Shown here: piece after piece, positions 1-6,367 of the stretch
How the letters are laid out: the number at the start of each line of letters is the position of its first letter
How positions within the stretch are numbered: the stretch's first letter is position 1
Assembly (NCBI GenBank): GCA_964384625.1
Contig: CAYLNH010000281.1
Location: 1-9,441 of the forward strand
From: CAYLNH01 sp964384625
GTDB lineage: Bacteria; Verrucomicrobiota; Lentisphaeria; JABSQK01
Length of the DNA: 9,441 nucleotides
Direction: 5' to 3'
The notes under the pieces: model-generated
Databases searched by the model: none
What the model saw: the letters and a program-made list of their open reading frames with translations, nothing else
What the model was told of the DNA's origin: nothing
Position numbers and translations under genes: made by a program

Positions 1-25
1 AATATGGAGGCAATAACACAGATGT

Positions 26-244
26 TCAAGTTATTTGCGGACGACGCCTAAGGTGCAACGGATCGGCCGGGTCGCCTGTACATTCCATCCGGAGATCAGA
101 CAGGCCGACCATCGCCAATGCCTCGCCATCAGGCCGAAAATCCATGGTGGAGGGCAACCACTTTTTCAAGATCTTCTCATTGACGAAATCGGCGTCGATA
201 ACTGTCCACCGTCCCAGAAATGCCTCAGAAACTGCACTTGTCAT
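26..244 (-). CDS. Small uncharacterised protein, 72 aa
   Basis: Function unknown. A near-perfect Shine-Dalgarno (GGAGGA at 254-249) lies 4 bases before the ATG at 244, and this is the main reason to believe the gene. The product is soluble-looking, with no signal peptide or membrane segment. Residues ~8-40 contain an FLGRW motif, an acidic stretch and 'FRPDGEALAM', which from memory recalls small beta-rich proteins with an FxGRW start, usually somewhat over 100 residues long. If that likeness is real, this copy is short: it stops soon after an 'LRMECTGDP' stretch with a basic tail (HLRRRPQIT), so a C-terminal truncation or frameshift near base 30-60 is possible. It follows the 176-residue gene by 24 bases on the same strand and is probably cotranscribed with it. 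Its GC content (~50%) is lower than the genes to the right. Confidence 0.65.
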   Translation of the reverse strand: MTSAVSEAFLGRWTVIDADFVNEKILKKWLPSTMDFRPDGEALAMVGLSDLRMECTGDPADPLHLRRRPQIT

Positions 245-248
245 TGAA

Positions 249-254
249 TCCTCC
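249..254 (-). promoter_or_regulatory. Shine-Dalgarno GGAGGA before the 72-aa gene
   Basis: Read on the minus strand, GGAGGA sits 4 bases upstream of the ATG at 244. It lies in the 24-base gap after the stop of the preceding gene. It supports translation of a short ORF that would otherwise be easy to dismiss. Confidence 0.7.
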
Positions 255-268
255 AGCCAAACAGCGGC

Positions 269-799
269 TCAATGCTTCTTCGTGTCGTTGATGTCGAGTT
301 CCTCCTCGACGAGCTTACGGCCCTCCGCCACCAGCCAGGCAGGGAATTCGGCGAGCATCAAGTTCGCGGCATTGATCACCATGAGTTCACCGTCTTCATC
401 GGTAAACGCCAGCATGGCGTCATCCCGTTCCACGCCGGTCAACGCAATGGCCGTACCATAGATGCCGTCGGTGTCGTCGCTTGCTGTTTCAAGCGGCTTC
501 GGCTGACCGCGGAAGAACAGGCGGACGCGATGGGATTCGTATCCCTTATCTTCCGTGTCCATACCCGGCAATGTCGATTCCCAGAGGAAGTTGATGAAAT
601 TGACCGCATCATACGAAACCAGCACCCACCAGCCGTCTTTGGTCTCGATCTCCAGGAACCGCAGTTCATCCGCCGGTTTCGGTTGTTGGATCGCCCGGCA
701 GATACGCTCGTTCTCTTTCCTCGACACTTCATAGACGACGCTGTTCGGCACCCCGGTCAACCCGATCCGCAACCCATGTCTCATAACTACTTCCGTCAT
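269..799 (-). CDS. Uncharacterised protein, 176 aa, possible two-repeat beta protein
   Basis: Function unknown; no family recognised. The ATG at 799 is chosen because GGAG (809-806) lies 6 bases before it. An in-frame ATG at 811 has a closer, weaker AGGA, and the frame stays open to an ATG at 862, so four or more extra residues are possible. The product is acidic, with no signal peptide or membrane segment, so probably cytoplasmic. Residues 46-73 (an FLEIETKDG strand, then VLVSYDAVNFINFLW) and 128-155 (LAFTDEDG, then MVINAANLMLAEFPAW) share a pattern: beta strand, acidic-DG turn, beta strand, hydrophobic segment ending in Trp. This suggests two copies of a small beta-barrel-like unit joined by residues 91-120. 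It is followed at 24 bases by the 72-residue gene. A divergent promoter region separates it from the SEC-C gene. Confidence 0.82.
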   Translation of the reverse strand: MTEVVMRHGLRIGLTGVPNSVVYEVSRKENERICRAIQQPKPADELRFLEIETKDGWWVLVSYDAVNFINFLWESTLPGMDTEDKGYESHRVRLFFRGQPKPLETASDDTDGIYGTAIALTGVERDDAMLAFTDEDGELMVINAANLMLAEFPAWLVAEGRKLVEEELDINDTKKH

Positions 800-805
800 T
801 TTACT

Positions 806-809
806 CTCC
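806..809 (-). promoter_or_regulatory. Shine-Dalgarno GGAG deciding the 799 start
   Basis: GGAG on the minus strand stands 6 bases upstream of the ATG at 799. It overlaps the first codons of the alternative start at 811. It favours the 799 start, although the AGGA four bases before 811 keeps that start possible. Confidence 0.5.
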
Positions 810-890
810 ATCTTGTCCTTGTTTTCTGTGCAGGGTTTGTGCTGCAATCCAGAGAGAACCAACGGACTGCCTTTCCGCAGATTCCCCCCC

Positions 891-1013
891 TTAATCTCTA
901 CCTACACCCGCCGCGAAACGATCCCCCGGCTGTGCCTGGGGCTTCTTCGCGAAGTGCTGGTGTGCCGCAATCCTGGTGATCAGCGGGTCATTGTTCGGCG
1001 GCCTCTTCGGCAT
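891..1013 (-). CDS. Candidate small ORF, 40 aa, basic and polar
   Basis: Translating the minus strand from the ATG at 1013 gives a 40-residue product beginning MPKRPPNNDPLITRIAAHQH and ending AAGVGRD before TAA. GAGGA (1026-1022) lies 8 bases upstream of the ATG. A promoter-like TTGGCG-N17-TATAAA sits about 70 bases further upstream, giving a short, sensible leader. Most codons end in G or C, as in the real genes here. The product is hydrophilic, with no membrane segment. It would be the first gene of the leftward cluster, 91 bases before the 176-residue gene. It could equally be a leader peptide or a chance ORF; no family is recognised. Confidence 0.38.
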   Translation of the reverse strand: MPKRPPNNDPLITRIAAHQHFAKKPQAQPGDRFAAGVGRD

Positions 1014-1063
1014 GACTTGTATCCTCAAAGGCAACTTGCGTCGTGGCAATTACGCGAGTTGGC

Positions 1064-1090
1064 TTTACTTTGTGCTGGTTCGTTTATAAT
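1064..1090 (+). promoter_or_regulatory. Putative sigma-70-type promoter, rightward
   Basis: A perfect TATAAT (1085-1090) is preceded by TTTACT (1064-1069, 4 of 6) with a short 15-base spacer. A TTGGCT at 1059-1064 gives a 20-base spacer instead. Neither spacer is ideal, so the -10 is the stronger part of the evidence. A start near 1097 would leave a ~70-base leader before the SEC-C gene at 1166, and the promoter would drive the 1166-4738 operon and perhaps the propeller gene. Confidence 0.42.
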
Positions 1091-1111
1091 CCAAGCGACC
1101 CGAAACGCCAA
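1083..1111 (-). promoter_or_regulatory. Putative sigma-70-type promoter, leftward
   Basis: On the minus strand, TTGGCG (1111-1106, 4 of 6 to TTGACA) is followed after exactly 17 bases by TATAAA (1088-1083, 5 of 6 to TATAAT). Transcription would start near 1076, about 60 bases before the ATG at 1013, and serve the leftward cluster. It shares its -10 with the rightward element, so the two could compete for polymerase or be co-regulated. Consensus matching only. Confidence 0.4.
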
Positions 1112-1165
1112 AACCGAACAACTGCCGGCTGAACTCGGTCGGCACGATTTCCAGGATGATGATTT

Positions 1166-3010
1166 ATGCTCAGTATCTCTGACCCACACCGGGTCCAGGC
1201 CCGAATCGATGACGGCCCGTTTGCCGGCGACTACACGCTCGCGCCCAGCGTCTGCAACGAGCCGGCCTGCGGCTGTACGGTATTGACGCTCGAGATCGAG
1301 AACGGCCCGCATTTTGAGGGCGGCGAGCTCGTGTTGGACCTTTTGAGCGGCCGGCCGGGGAAGAGCCCGCCGGCGGCGATGCTGCCGTTCGTCCGGGCGT
1401 TCCTGACCGGTCAGGACGGCGTCGACCGTGACTGCCTGTGGCGTGTGTTCCGGACGTTGAAGTGGAAGTGTCTGTCGCCGGACGTGGAACTCGAATTCCC
1501 GTTCGACAGCGTCGAACGCGAGGGCATGTTCATTGGTTTTGACCATTTGGCGCCGGCGCTCTACGGCTGGCGCTGTGAAGTGGACGGCGAGGCATTCGAG
1601 GTGCTCGATTCGTATTGCGTCAACAGCGCCTGCGACTGTCCGGCCGGCGGCCTTACCTTCTGCCAGGTCGAAGCAAGCCAGCGCGGCGATCACCGGGGCT
1701 TTTCCGTCGAGTACGACTATAAGACGGGCAAATGGTCCGATCTGCAGGAAGAGGATTCGCCGGTGCCGCCGCAACGGGTCCTCCAGGTCTTCCTGCAACG
1801 GGATGACGTCCGGGCGGAGATCCCGGAACGCCGGCGGCTGTTGCGCGAGGTTTACGGCCGTAACCTCAAGCGCCACCGGGCGGCCCAGGCGGAGCGGCAG
1901 CGGGCCGCTGCTCAGCCGCAGCCTGGCCGCAACGACCCCTGCCACTGCGGGTCCGGCAAGAAGTACAAGAAGTGCTGCCAGAAGAAGGATCAACAGGCAA
2001 CCGCCGCGCCGCAACCGGTCGAGTTGCCGAAAGGCGATTTCCCGGCACTGAACAAGCTTGAGATCGAGGAACTCGCCCTGCCGTCCGAACGCCCCGGCGG
2101 CCCCGCACGCTACACCTTTTGCCGTCGCCTCGACCACCTCGACGAATGGGATCGGAAACGGTTGTCAGAAGCCGCGCTTGAGGAGCTGTCAACGCGGTGG
2201 ACGCCGAAGCGGATGGCGGCGATTTCGACGGACGATCTTGTGGAGCGTCTAAGAAGTTTCGGCATCGATGATCCGGTGGCCGAGCTGCAGGCCGCCGCCG
2301 GGCAGACAACCAACGCCTGGGCCGTTGGTGCGGATTGGTGCCGACGGCTGTTTGTGCCGCTGCATGACGATGATTTCGTCTGCCTCGCCGCCTGTGAGCT
2401 GTGGCAACGCTCTCTGCCGGATACGCCGTCGGACCAGGAGGTCTACGATTGGGTCGACGCCGGCTACGGCCGCTTCCGTGACGGCAAGGTAGAAGCCGGG
2501 TTTGAGCGGTGGCAGAAGGTGTGGGCCGCCGTCCGTTCCCGCGTTCCTGAAGGCGGTACGCTGAACGAAGCAAATCGCGCCCTCAGCGTATCGTGGAATT
2601 TTCAGAACTGGGTGCAGGACTTCCTGATGGAGTACGAAGGCCACGCGCACGATACAGACGGAGTCGCTGTTGCCGGCGTGGCGTTCGTCGAGGACGTGTT
2701 CCGGTTGTTCCCCGAGATGGCGGTCAGCGGCTACTTCCGCTCGACCTATGCGGAATTGCTCTGGGCCGCCGGCCGGCAGGATGACGCGACGGCACTTTGC
2801 CGGAAAATGATTGATGAACACCCCGAACAGGCCGTCGGCTACGTGGTGCTTTCCGACTTCCTGCGGCGATCCAGGCGTGTGGAGGACCATGAAGAAGCAC
2901 AGCGCGTGCTGAAGCAGGCCATCGATTATCCCGTTGTCGACGGTGACGACTGGGATCTCCAGGCGCGTTACCAGATAGAACCGGTCTCTCAAACACCTGG
3001 AGATCGCTGA
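1166..3010 (+). CDS. SEC-C metal-binding domain protein with duplicated Cys modules
   Basis: The 614-residue product is probably a cytoplasmic zinc-binding protein of unknown role. Seen: a canonical SEC-C motif at residues 254-272 (GRNDPCHCGSGKKYKKCCQ; ligands C259, C261, C270, C271). In the N-terminal part two C-x4-C-x-C clusters occur (C30/C35/C37 and C151/C156/C158), each preceded and followed by beta-strand-like sequence, as if one beta/Cys module were duplicated. A basic, Arg/Gln-rich helix (~232-252) precedes SEC-C. The C-terminal ~200 residues are helical, with an 'ELWQRSLPD' region and a TPR-like pair near 523-600 (YAELLWAAGRQDDA). Known: SEC-C was first described at the SecA C-terminus, where it binds zinc and contacts SecB and ribosomes. 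It also occurs in many unrelated proteins. The start is fixed: an in-frame TGA at 1160-1162 precedes the ATG, with AGGA at 1153-1156. The next gene starts 15 bases downstream, so an operon is likely. Confidence 0.92.
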   Translation: MLSISDPHRVQARIDDGPFAGDYTLAPSVCNEPACGCTVLTLEIENGPHFEGGELVLDLLSGRPGKSPPAAMLPFVRAFLTGQDGVDRDCLWRVFRTLKWKCLSPDVELEFPFDSVEREGMFIGFDHLAPALYGWRCEVDGEAFEVLDSYCVNSACDCPAGGLTFCQVEASQRGDHRGFSVEYDYKTGKWSDLQEEDSPVPPQRVLQVFLQRDDVRAEIPERRRLLREVYGRNLKRHRAAQAERQRAAAQPQPGRNDPCHCGSGKKYKKCCQKKDQQATAAPQPVELPKGDFPALNKLEIEELALPSERPGGPARYTFCRRLDHLDEWDRKRLSEAALEELSTRWTPKRMAAISTDDLVERLRSFGIDDPVAELQAAAGQTTNAWAVGADWCRRLFVPLHDDDFVCLAACELWQRSLPDTPSDQEVYDWVDAGYGRFRDGKVEAGFERWQKVWAAVRSRVPEGGTLNEANRALSVSWNFQNWVQDFLMEYEGHAHDTDGVAVAGVAFVEDVFRLFPEMAVSGYFRSTYAELLWAAGRQDDATALCRKMIDEHPEQAVGYVVLSDFLRRSRRVEDHEEAQRVLKQAIDYPVVDGDDWDLQARYQIEPVSQTPGDR

Positions 3011-3025
3011 AAAGGAGACGGGCTT

Positions 3026-4738
3026 ATGGCGAGGAAGAAGACAAGGAAACGGACGACAAAGGCGAAGGAGACGCAGTCGCGCATACCGATCGAGCTGTGG
3101 CGCGAGGCCTATGACCTGGCCGACCGCGTCAAGGAGATTGAGCCCTGGTACGGCTTCTTTGATTCCGACCCGTTTGCCTTCACCAATCCGCAGACCGGTG
3201 AGCCGGCGTTCATCACGCTGATGGGCAGCGGCGGAGAACATCTGGCAATCGCCGTCTACCCGGACACTGCTGCCATCCAGAAGTTGATGGAGTTAACGCT
3301 TGATGACTCCCCCGATCCGATGGACCTGCTGTTCATCCGGCAACTGCAGGTGTCCTTTGAAGATCGCGAGTTCGTCGAAGATCAGGACCGCGCCGTCATT
3401 CGCGAGTTGGGAAAGAAATATCGCGGTTCGATGGCCTGGCCGGTCTTTCGTTCGCACGTCCCGGCTCATCTGCCGTGGTTCGTGGATGAGGACGAACTGC
3501 ACCTGCTGGTTCACGCCCTGCGCCTGGTTGTGGAGCAAGTCCCCAAGCTCAACGAAGAGTACCGGGAAGGTTTTCTCGGACAGATGTTCGCGTTCGATGA
3601 ACAGGCGCTCTTTCTCGATGCCGATCCACCGGAACTGCGGGTTGTGGATCTACCGCCGACCGGGACGCCGTCGAGCATCCCGGCGCCCGACCCGAAACTG
3701 GTCGATGCCGTGCAGGATTGGGCTCGCGTGGAGGAAAGCCTGGAGCTGGCACAAACCCTTGGCCCGCCGGTTCACGAACCGGGGAAGCGGCCGCAGCTCC
3801 CGTTGCTCACAATGGTGGCGATTGCGGCTGAAGACATCCTTCTGGGGTTCGATCTGCAGCCGCCGGAACCAGACTTCGACGCGGCCTGCGAGCGCACTGC
3901 CGAGTCATTGGTCAAGATTCTTGAGCCCCATCAGATCATCCCGGCCGCTGTCAAAGTCAACGATCCCGCCGTGGAAGTTCGACTTCGTGGTCTTGCCAAA
4001 GCCGCAGGCTTCAAGGTTACCTGCACCAAACACCTGCCGTCCGTCGATAGCGCGCTGGACTCCTTCCTGCATTTCATGGAAACCGGAGAACTGCCGTCGC
4101 GCCCGAAGTCGCGTCGGCCAAAGAGCAACACACCCAGCCGCAGCAGCAAGAAGACGCCGTTCGCCACGGTCTTCCAGTTCGAGATCACGCTTCTGGACAT
4201 CCAGCCGCCGGTCTGGCGCCGGATTGAAGTGCCCGAAACATACTCGTTCTGGGACCTGCATGTGGCGATTCAGGACGCCATGGGCTGGACCGACAGTCAC
4301 CTGCACTGCTTTGATATCGCTGACGGCCTCCGCGAACGGCATATCGGCATTGTTACCGACGACTTTCCGGATGACGAGGCCGAGCCCGGTTGGGAAGTGC
4401 CGATTCGCGATGTCTTTCATCAGCCGGGAATCCGGGTTCATTATACCTATGACTTTGGTGACAACTGGGAGCACCTGGTCGAGTTGGAAGCGGTCAAACC
4501 CAAGGCATCACGCACAGAATACCCGATCTGCACCGGCGGCGAACGCGCCTGCCCACCCGAGGACTGCGGCGGCGCCTGGGGCCATGCAGAACTGCTTGAC
4601 ATCCTCGCGGACCCGAGTCACCCGGATTACGAAGACACTCTCGAATGGATCGGCGGCGAGTTCGACCCCGAAGCCTTCGATCCTGAAGCCGTGTGGTTCA
4701 TGGACCCGCAGGACCGGCTGGAACTCATCCTGCCGTGA
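3026..4738 (+). CDS. PRiA4_ORF3-domain protein with DUF7309/DUF6930-like N-terminus
   Basis: The 570-residue product is soluble and its role is unknown. The C-terminal ~190 residues (from ~379) match the plasmid pRiA4b ORF-3 family (PRiA4_ORF3): 'LDIQPPVWRRIEVPE' near 388, the signature YTYDFGDNWEH at 473-483, and a Cys-rich CTGGERACPPEDCGG at 502-516 (C502, C509, C514). Residues ~20-95 (WREAYDLADRVKEIEPW, then GFFDSDPFAF) resemble DUF7309. Residues ~260-350, with the ending 'TKHLPSVDSALDSFLHFM', resemble DUF6930; both names are from memory. A basic Arg/Lys/Ser linker (~355-378) separates the halves. AAGGAG at 3012-3017, 8 bases before the ATG, supports the start. Members of this family often lie near mobile or plasmid genes, but their activity has not been established. 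It follows the SEC-C gene by 15 bases, so the two are probably made together. Confidence 0.93.
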   Translation: MARKKTRKRTTKAKETQSRIPIELWREAYDLADRVKEIEPWYGFFDSDPFAFTNPQTGEPAFITLMGSGGEHLAIAVYPDTAAIQKLMELTLDDSPDPMDLLFIRQLQVSFEDREFVEDQDRAVIRELGKKYRGSMAWPVFRSHVPAHLPWFVDEDELHLLVHALRLVVEQVPKLNEEYREGFLGQMFAFDEQALFLDADPPELRVVDLPPTGTPSSIPAPDPKLVDAVQDWARVEESLELAQTLGPPVHEPGKRPQLPLLTMVAIAAEDILLGFDLQPPEPDFDAACERTAESLVKILEPHQIIPAAVKVNDPAVEVRLRGLAKAAGFKVTCTKHLPSVDSALDSFLHFMETGELPSRPKSRRPKSNTPSRSSKKTPFATVFQFEITLLDIQPPVWRRIEVPETYSFWDLHVAIQDAMGWTDSHLHCFDIADGLRERHIGIVTDDFPDDEAEPGWEVPIRDVFHQPGIRVHYTYDFGDNWEHLVELEAVKPKASRTEYPICTGGERACPPEDCGGAWGHAELLDILADPSHPDYEDTLEWIGGEFDPEAFDPEAVWFMDPQDRLELILP

Positions 4739-4765
4739 GCCGTTTTGGGGGAGGGCGACGAAGAA

Positions 4766-4771
4766 AAGGAG
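4766..4771 (+). promoter_or_regulatory. Shine-Dalgarno AAGGAG deciding the 4781 start
   Basis: AAGGAG ends 9 bases before the ATG at 4781, with a second GGAG at 4774-4777. An upstream TTG at 4745 in the same frame has no such site and would add only an acidic 12-residue extension, so 4781 is the preferred start. Confidence 0.65.
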
Positions 4772-4780
4772 CCGGAGCAA

Positions 4781-6367
4781 ATGGGCGAAGTGCTGTACAA
4801 CGGAATTGAACTGGCGGACGAATGGCCGCCGCGGACGATCGACCCGGGCGCCTACGAGCCGATGCCGGTGCCGTATCTGGAGGCACCGCCCGCGGTCATC
4901 CCGATCGACGTGGGCCGACAACTCCTGGTCGACGACTTCCTGATCGCCGCGACCGATATGGAACGGGTCTTCCATGCGGCCGAGAAGTATGCCGACAACC
5001 CGGTCATGAAACCGGAGACCCCTTTGGAATGCGAAACGCCGGACATCTTTCCGGCGGCCGTACCCAAAGACGGCGGCGTCTGGTGGGACCCCGCGGAACA
5101 ATGCTTCAAGATGTGGTACGAAGCCGGCTGGTGCGGCGCCATCAGCTATGCCGTCAGTACCGACGGTCTGGTCTGGACCCGGCCGGAACTCGATGTCAAC
5201 CCGCCGACCAACCAGGTGGTCGTTGGTCTGGTGGGCGATTCCGGCGCGGTCGTTCTCGACCTGGATGCCGAGGATCCGAAGCAGCGCTACAAACTGTTCC
5301 AGCGCGAGTGCAACGCGGCCATCGGCATGGGAATGGGACCGGGCAACAGCCTCGTCTCGGCCGACGGCATGCACTGGAGTGAGCCGGTCAAAACCGGAAA
5401 TGTCGGCGATCGCAGCACGATGTTCTACAATCCGTTTCGGAAGAAGTGGGTTTACAGCATTCGCATCGGCAACAAGATCGGCCGGGCCCGGGAATATCGC
5501 GAGCACGCCGACTTTCTCGCGGGCGCAGCCTGGACCGACGCCGACAAGGTCTTCTGGTGCGGCGCCGACCGATTGGATGCCCCCGACCCGGAGATCGGCG
5601 ATCCGGCGCAGCTCTACAATCTGACGGCAGTCGCCTACGAGAGCATCATGCTCAGCCTGTTCGAAATCCACCTGGGCCCCGGCAACGAACGCTGCAAGGA
5701 ACTGTGCCGTCCGAAGATCACGGAATTGAAAACGGCGTTCAGCCGTGACGGCTTTCACTGGCACCGTCCGGACCGCAACGTCTTCATCGCTGCCGGCCGC
5801 GAGCCCGACGTCTGGGACCGTGGTTATGTGCAGTCGGTGGGCGGCATCTGCACCATCCACGACGACGAGCTCTGGTTCTACTACACGGGGTTTCAGGGGG
5901 ATCCCGACAATCCGACGGACCGCTTTGGATTCCCCGGCGCGCTCTATTCCAAAGGCTGCACCGGGATCGCGAAACTTCGCCGTGACGGTTTCGCTTCCAT
6001 GCGCGCCGGCAATGCGGGGGCGCAACTGCTCACGCGCCCGGTCACGTATTCCGGCCGGCATCTGTTCGTCAACGTCGATAACCCGAATGGCGAACTGCGG
6101 GTGGAACTCTGCGACGAGCACGGCGCCGTGCTGCCGGGGTTCAGCCAGGCGGACTGCCGACCCGTGGCGACGGATTCCACCAAGCAGGAGATCCAATGGA
6201 ATGGGCAGGCCGACCTGATGGAATTCGCCGGCCGGCCGGTGCGTTTCCGTTTCTATCTGCGCCACGGCGATCTCTACGCCTTCTGGGTCAGCAACTCCGA
6301 ACACGGCGAGTCCGGCGGTTACATCGCCGCCGGGGGCCCGGGCTTTCACGACAACCGCGATATTTGA
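4781..6367 (+). CDS. Five-bladed beta-propeller glycosidase-like protein
   Basis: The 528-residue product is likely a glycoside hydrolase-like enzyme of the GH32/43/62/68 propeller superfamily; substrate unknown. Seen: 'GRQLLVDDFLI' (~45-55), the strand KMWYEAGW (~110-117), and three S-x-D-G-x-x-W repeats at 126-132 (STDGLVW), 193-199 (SADGMHW) and 321-327 (SRDGFHW), spaced like successive propeller blades. A related LRRDGF follows at ~399-404, and after it a C-terminal beta-sandwich (~415-520) resembling those seen after GH32-type propellers. No signal peptide is visible from 4781 or 4745, so a cytoplasmic site or unusual export is implied. The start is chosen from the AAGGAG site. It begins 42 bases after the PRiA4_ORF3 gene and may share its transcript, though function does not obviously connect them. 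Its last 22 bases overlap the end of the opposing GH-A gene. Which acidic residues are catalytic cannot be assigned by eye. Confidence 0.86.
   Translation: MGEVLYNGIELADEWPPRTIDPGAYEPMPVPYLEAPPAVIPIDVGRQLLVDDFLIAATDMERVFHAAEKYADNPVMKPETPLECETPDIFPAAVPKDGGVWWDPAEQCFKMWYEAGWCGAISYAVSTDGLVWTRPELDVNPPTNQVVVGLVGDSGAVVLDLDAEDPKQRYKLFQRECNAAIGMGMGPGNSLVSADGMHWSEPVKTGNVGDRSTMFYNPFRKKWVYSIRIGNKIGRAREYREHADFLAGAAWTDADKVFWCGADRLDAPDPEIGDPAQLYNLTAVAYESIMLSLFEIHLGPGNERCKELCRPKITELKTAFSRDGFHWHRPDRNVFIAAGREPDVWDRGYVQSVGGICTIHDDELWFYYTGFQGDPDNPTDRFGFPGALYSKGCTGIAKLRRDGFASMRAGNAGAQLLTRPVTYSGRHLFVNVDNPNGELRVELCDEHGAVLPGFSQADCRPVATDSTKQEIQWNGQADLMEFAGRPVRFRFYLRHGDLYAFWVSNSEHGESGGYIAAGGPGFHDNRDI

Larger units (their letters stand above)
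800..1165. other. Divergent intergenic region (366 bp)
   Basis: This is the space between the minus-strand 176-residue gene and the plus-strand SEC-C gene. It contains the overlapping divergent promoter-like elements at 1064-1111, the candidate 40-residue minus ORF at 891-1013, and a 10-base perfect palindrome CTTCGCGAAG at 945-954. The palindrome falls inside the candidate ORF, so it may be either a protein-binding site or plain coding sequence. A plus-strand ORF running 813-1286 has no convincing Shine-Dalgarno, an unnatural Arg/Pro/Thr-rich product and overlaps the SEC-C start, so it is not called. No rho-independent terminator was seen. Confidence 0.5.

Noticed and set aside
1..51. Possible tail of a plus-strand gene entering from the left (ends MFKLFADDA, TAA at 49-51)
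   Set aside because: Only 16 codons are visible, open by chance nearly half the time, and they overlap the end of the 72-residue minus gene. Sequence to the left would decide it.
945..954. Perfect 10-base palindrome CTTCGCGAAG as an operator
   Set aside because: Single copy, over 100 bases from either -10 element and inside a candidate coding sequence; short palindromes rich in CG are common in DNA of this composition.
1156..1182. Eight-codon ORF (MMIYAQYL) overlapping the SEC-C start in another frame
   Set aside because: No ribosome site of its own; ATG repeats in GATGATGATTTATG arise easily. Translational coupling cannot be shown from this.
813..1286. Plus-strand ORF of 157 codons across the intergenic region
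   Set aside because: No good Shine-Dalgarno, overlaps the SEC-C start by 121 bases, and ends in Arg/Pro/Thr-rich shadow sequence.
1025..2137. 370-codon minus-strand ORF opposite the SEC-C gene
   Set aside because: The opposite strand encodes an unmistakable SEC-C motif; this frame gives Arg/Ala/Leu-rich sequence and would span the divergent promoter region.
4508..6349. 613-codon minus-strand ORF opposite the propeller gene
   Set aside because: Same explanation: an antisense shadow with Arg/Val/Gly/His-rich composition and no domain; the plus strand carries repeated propeller motifs.
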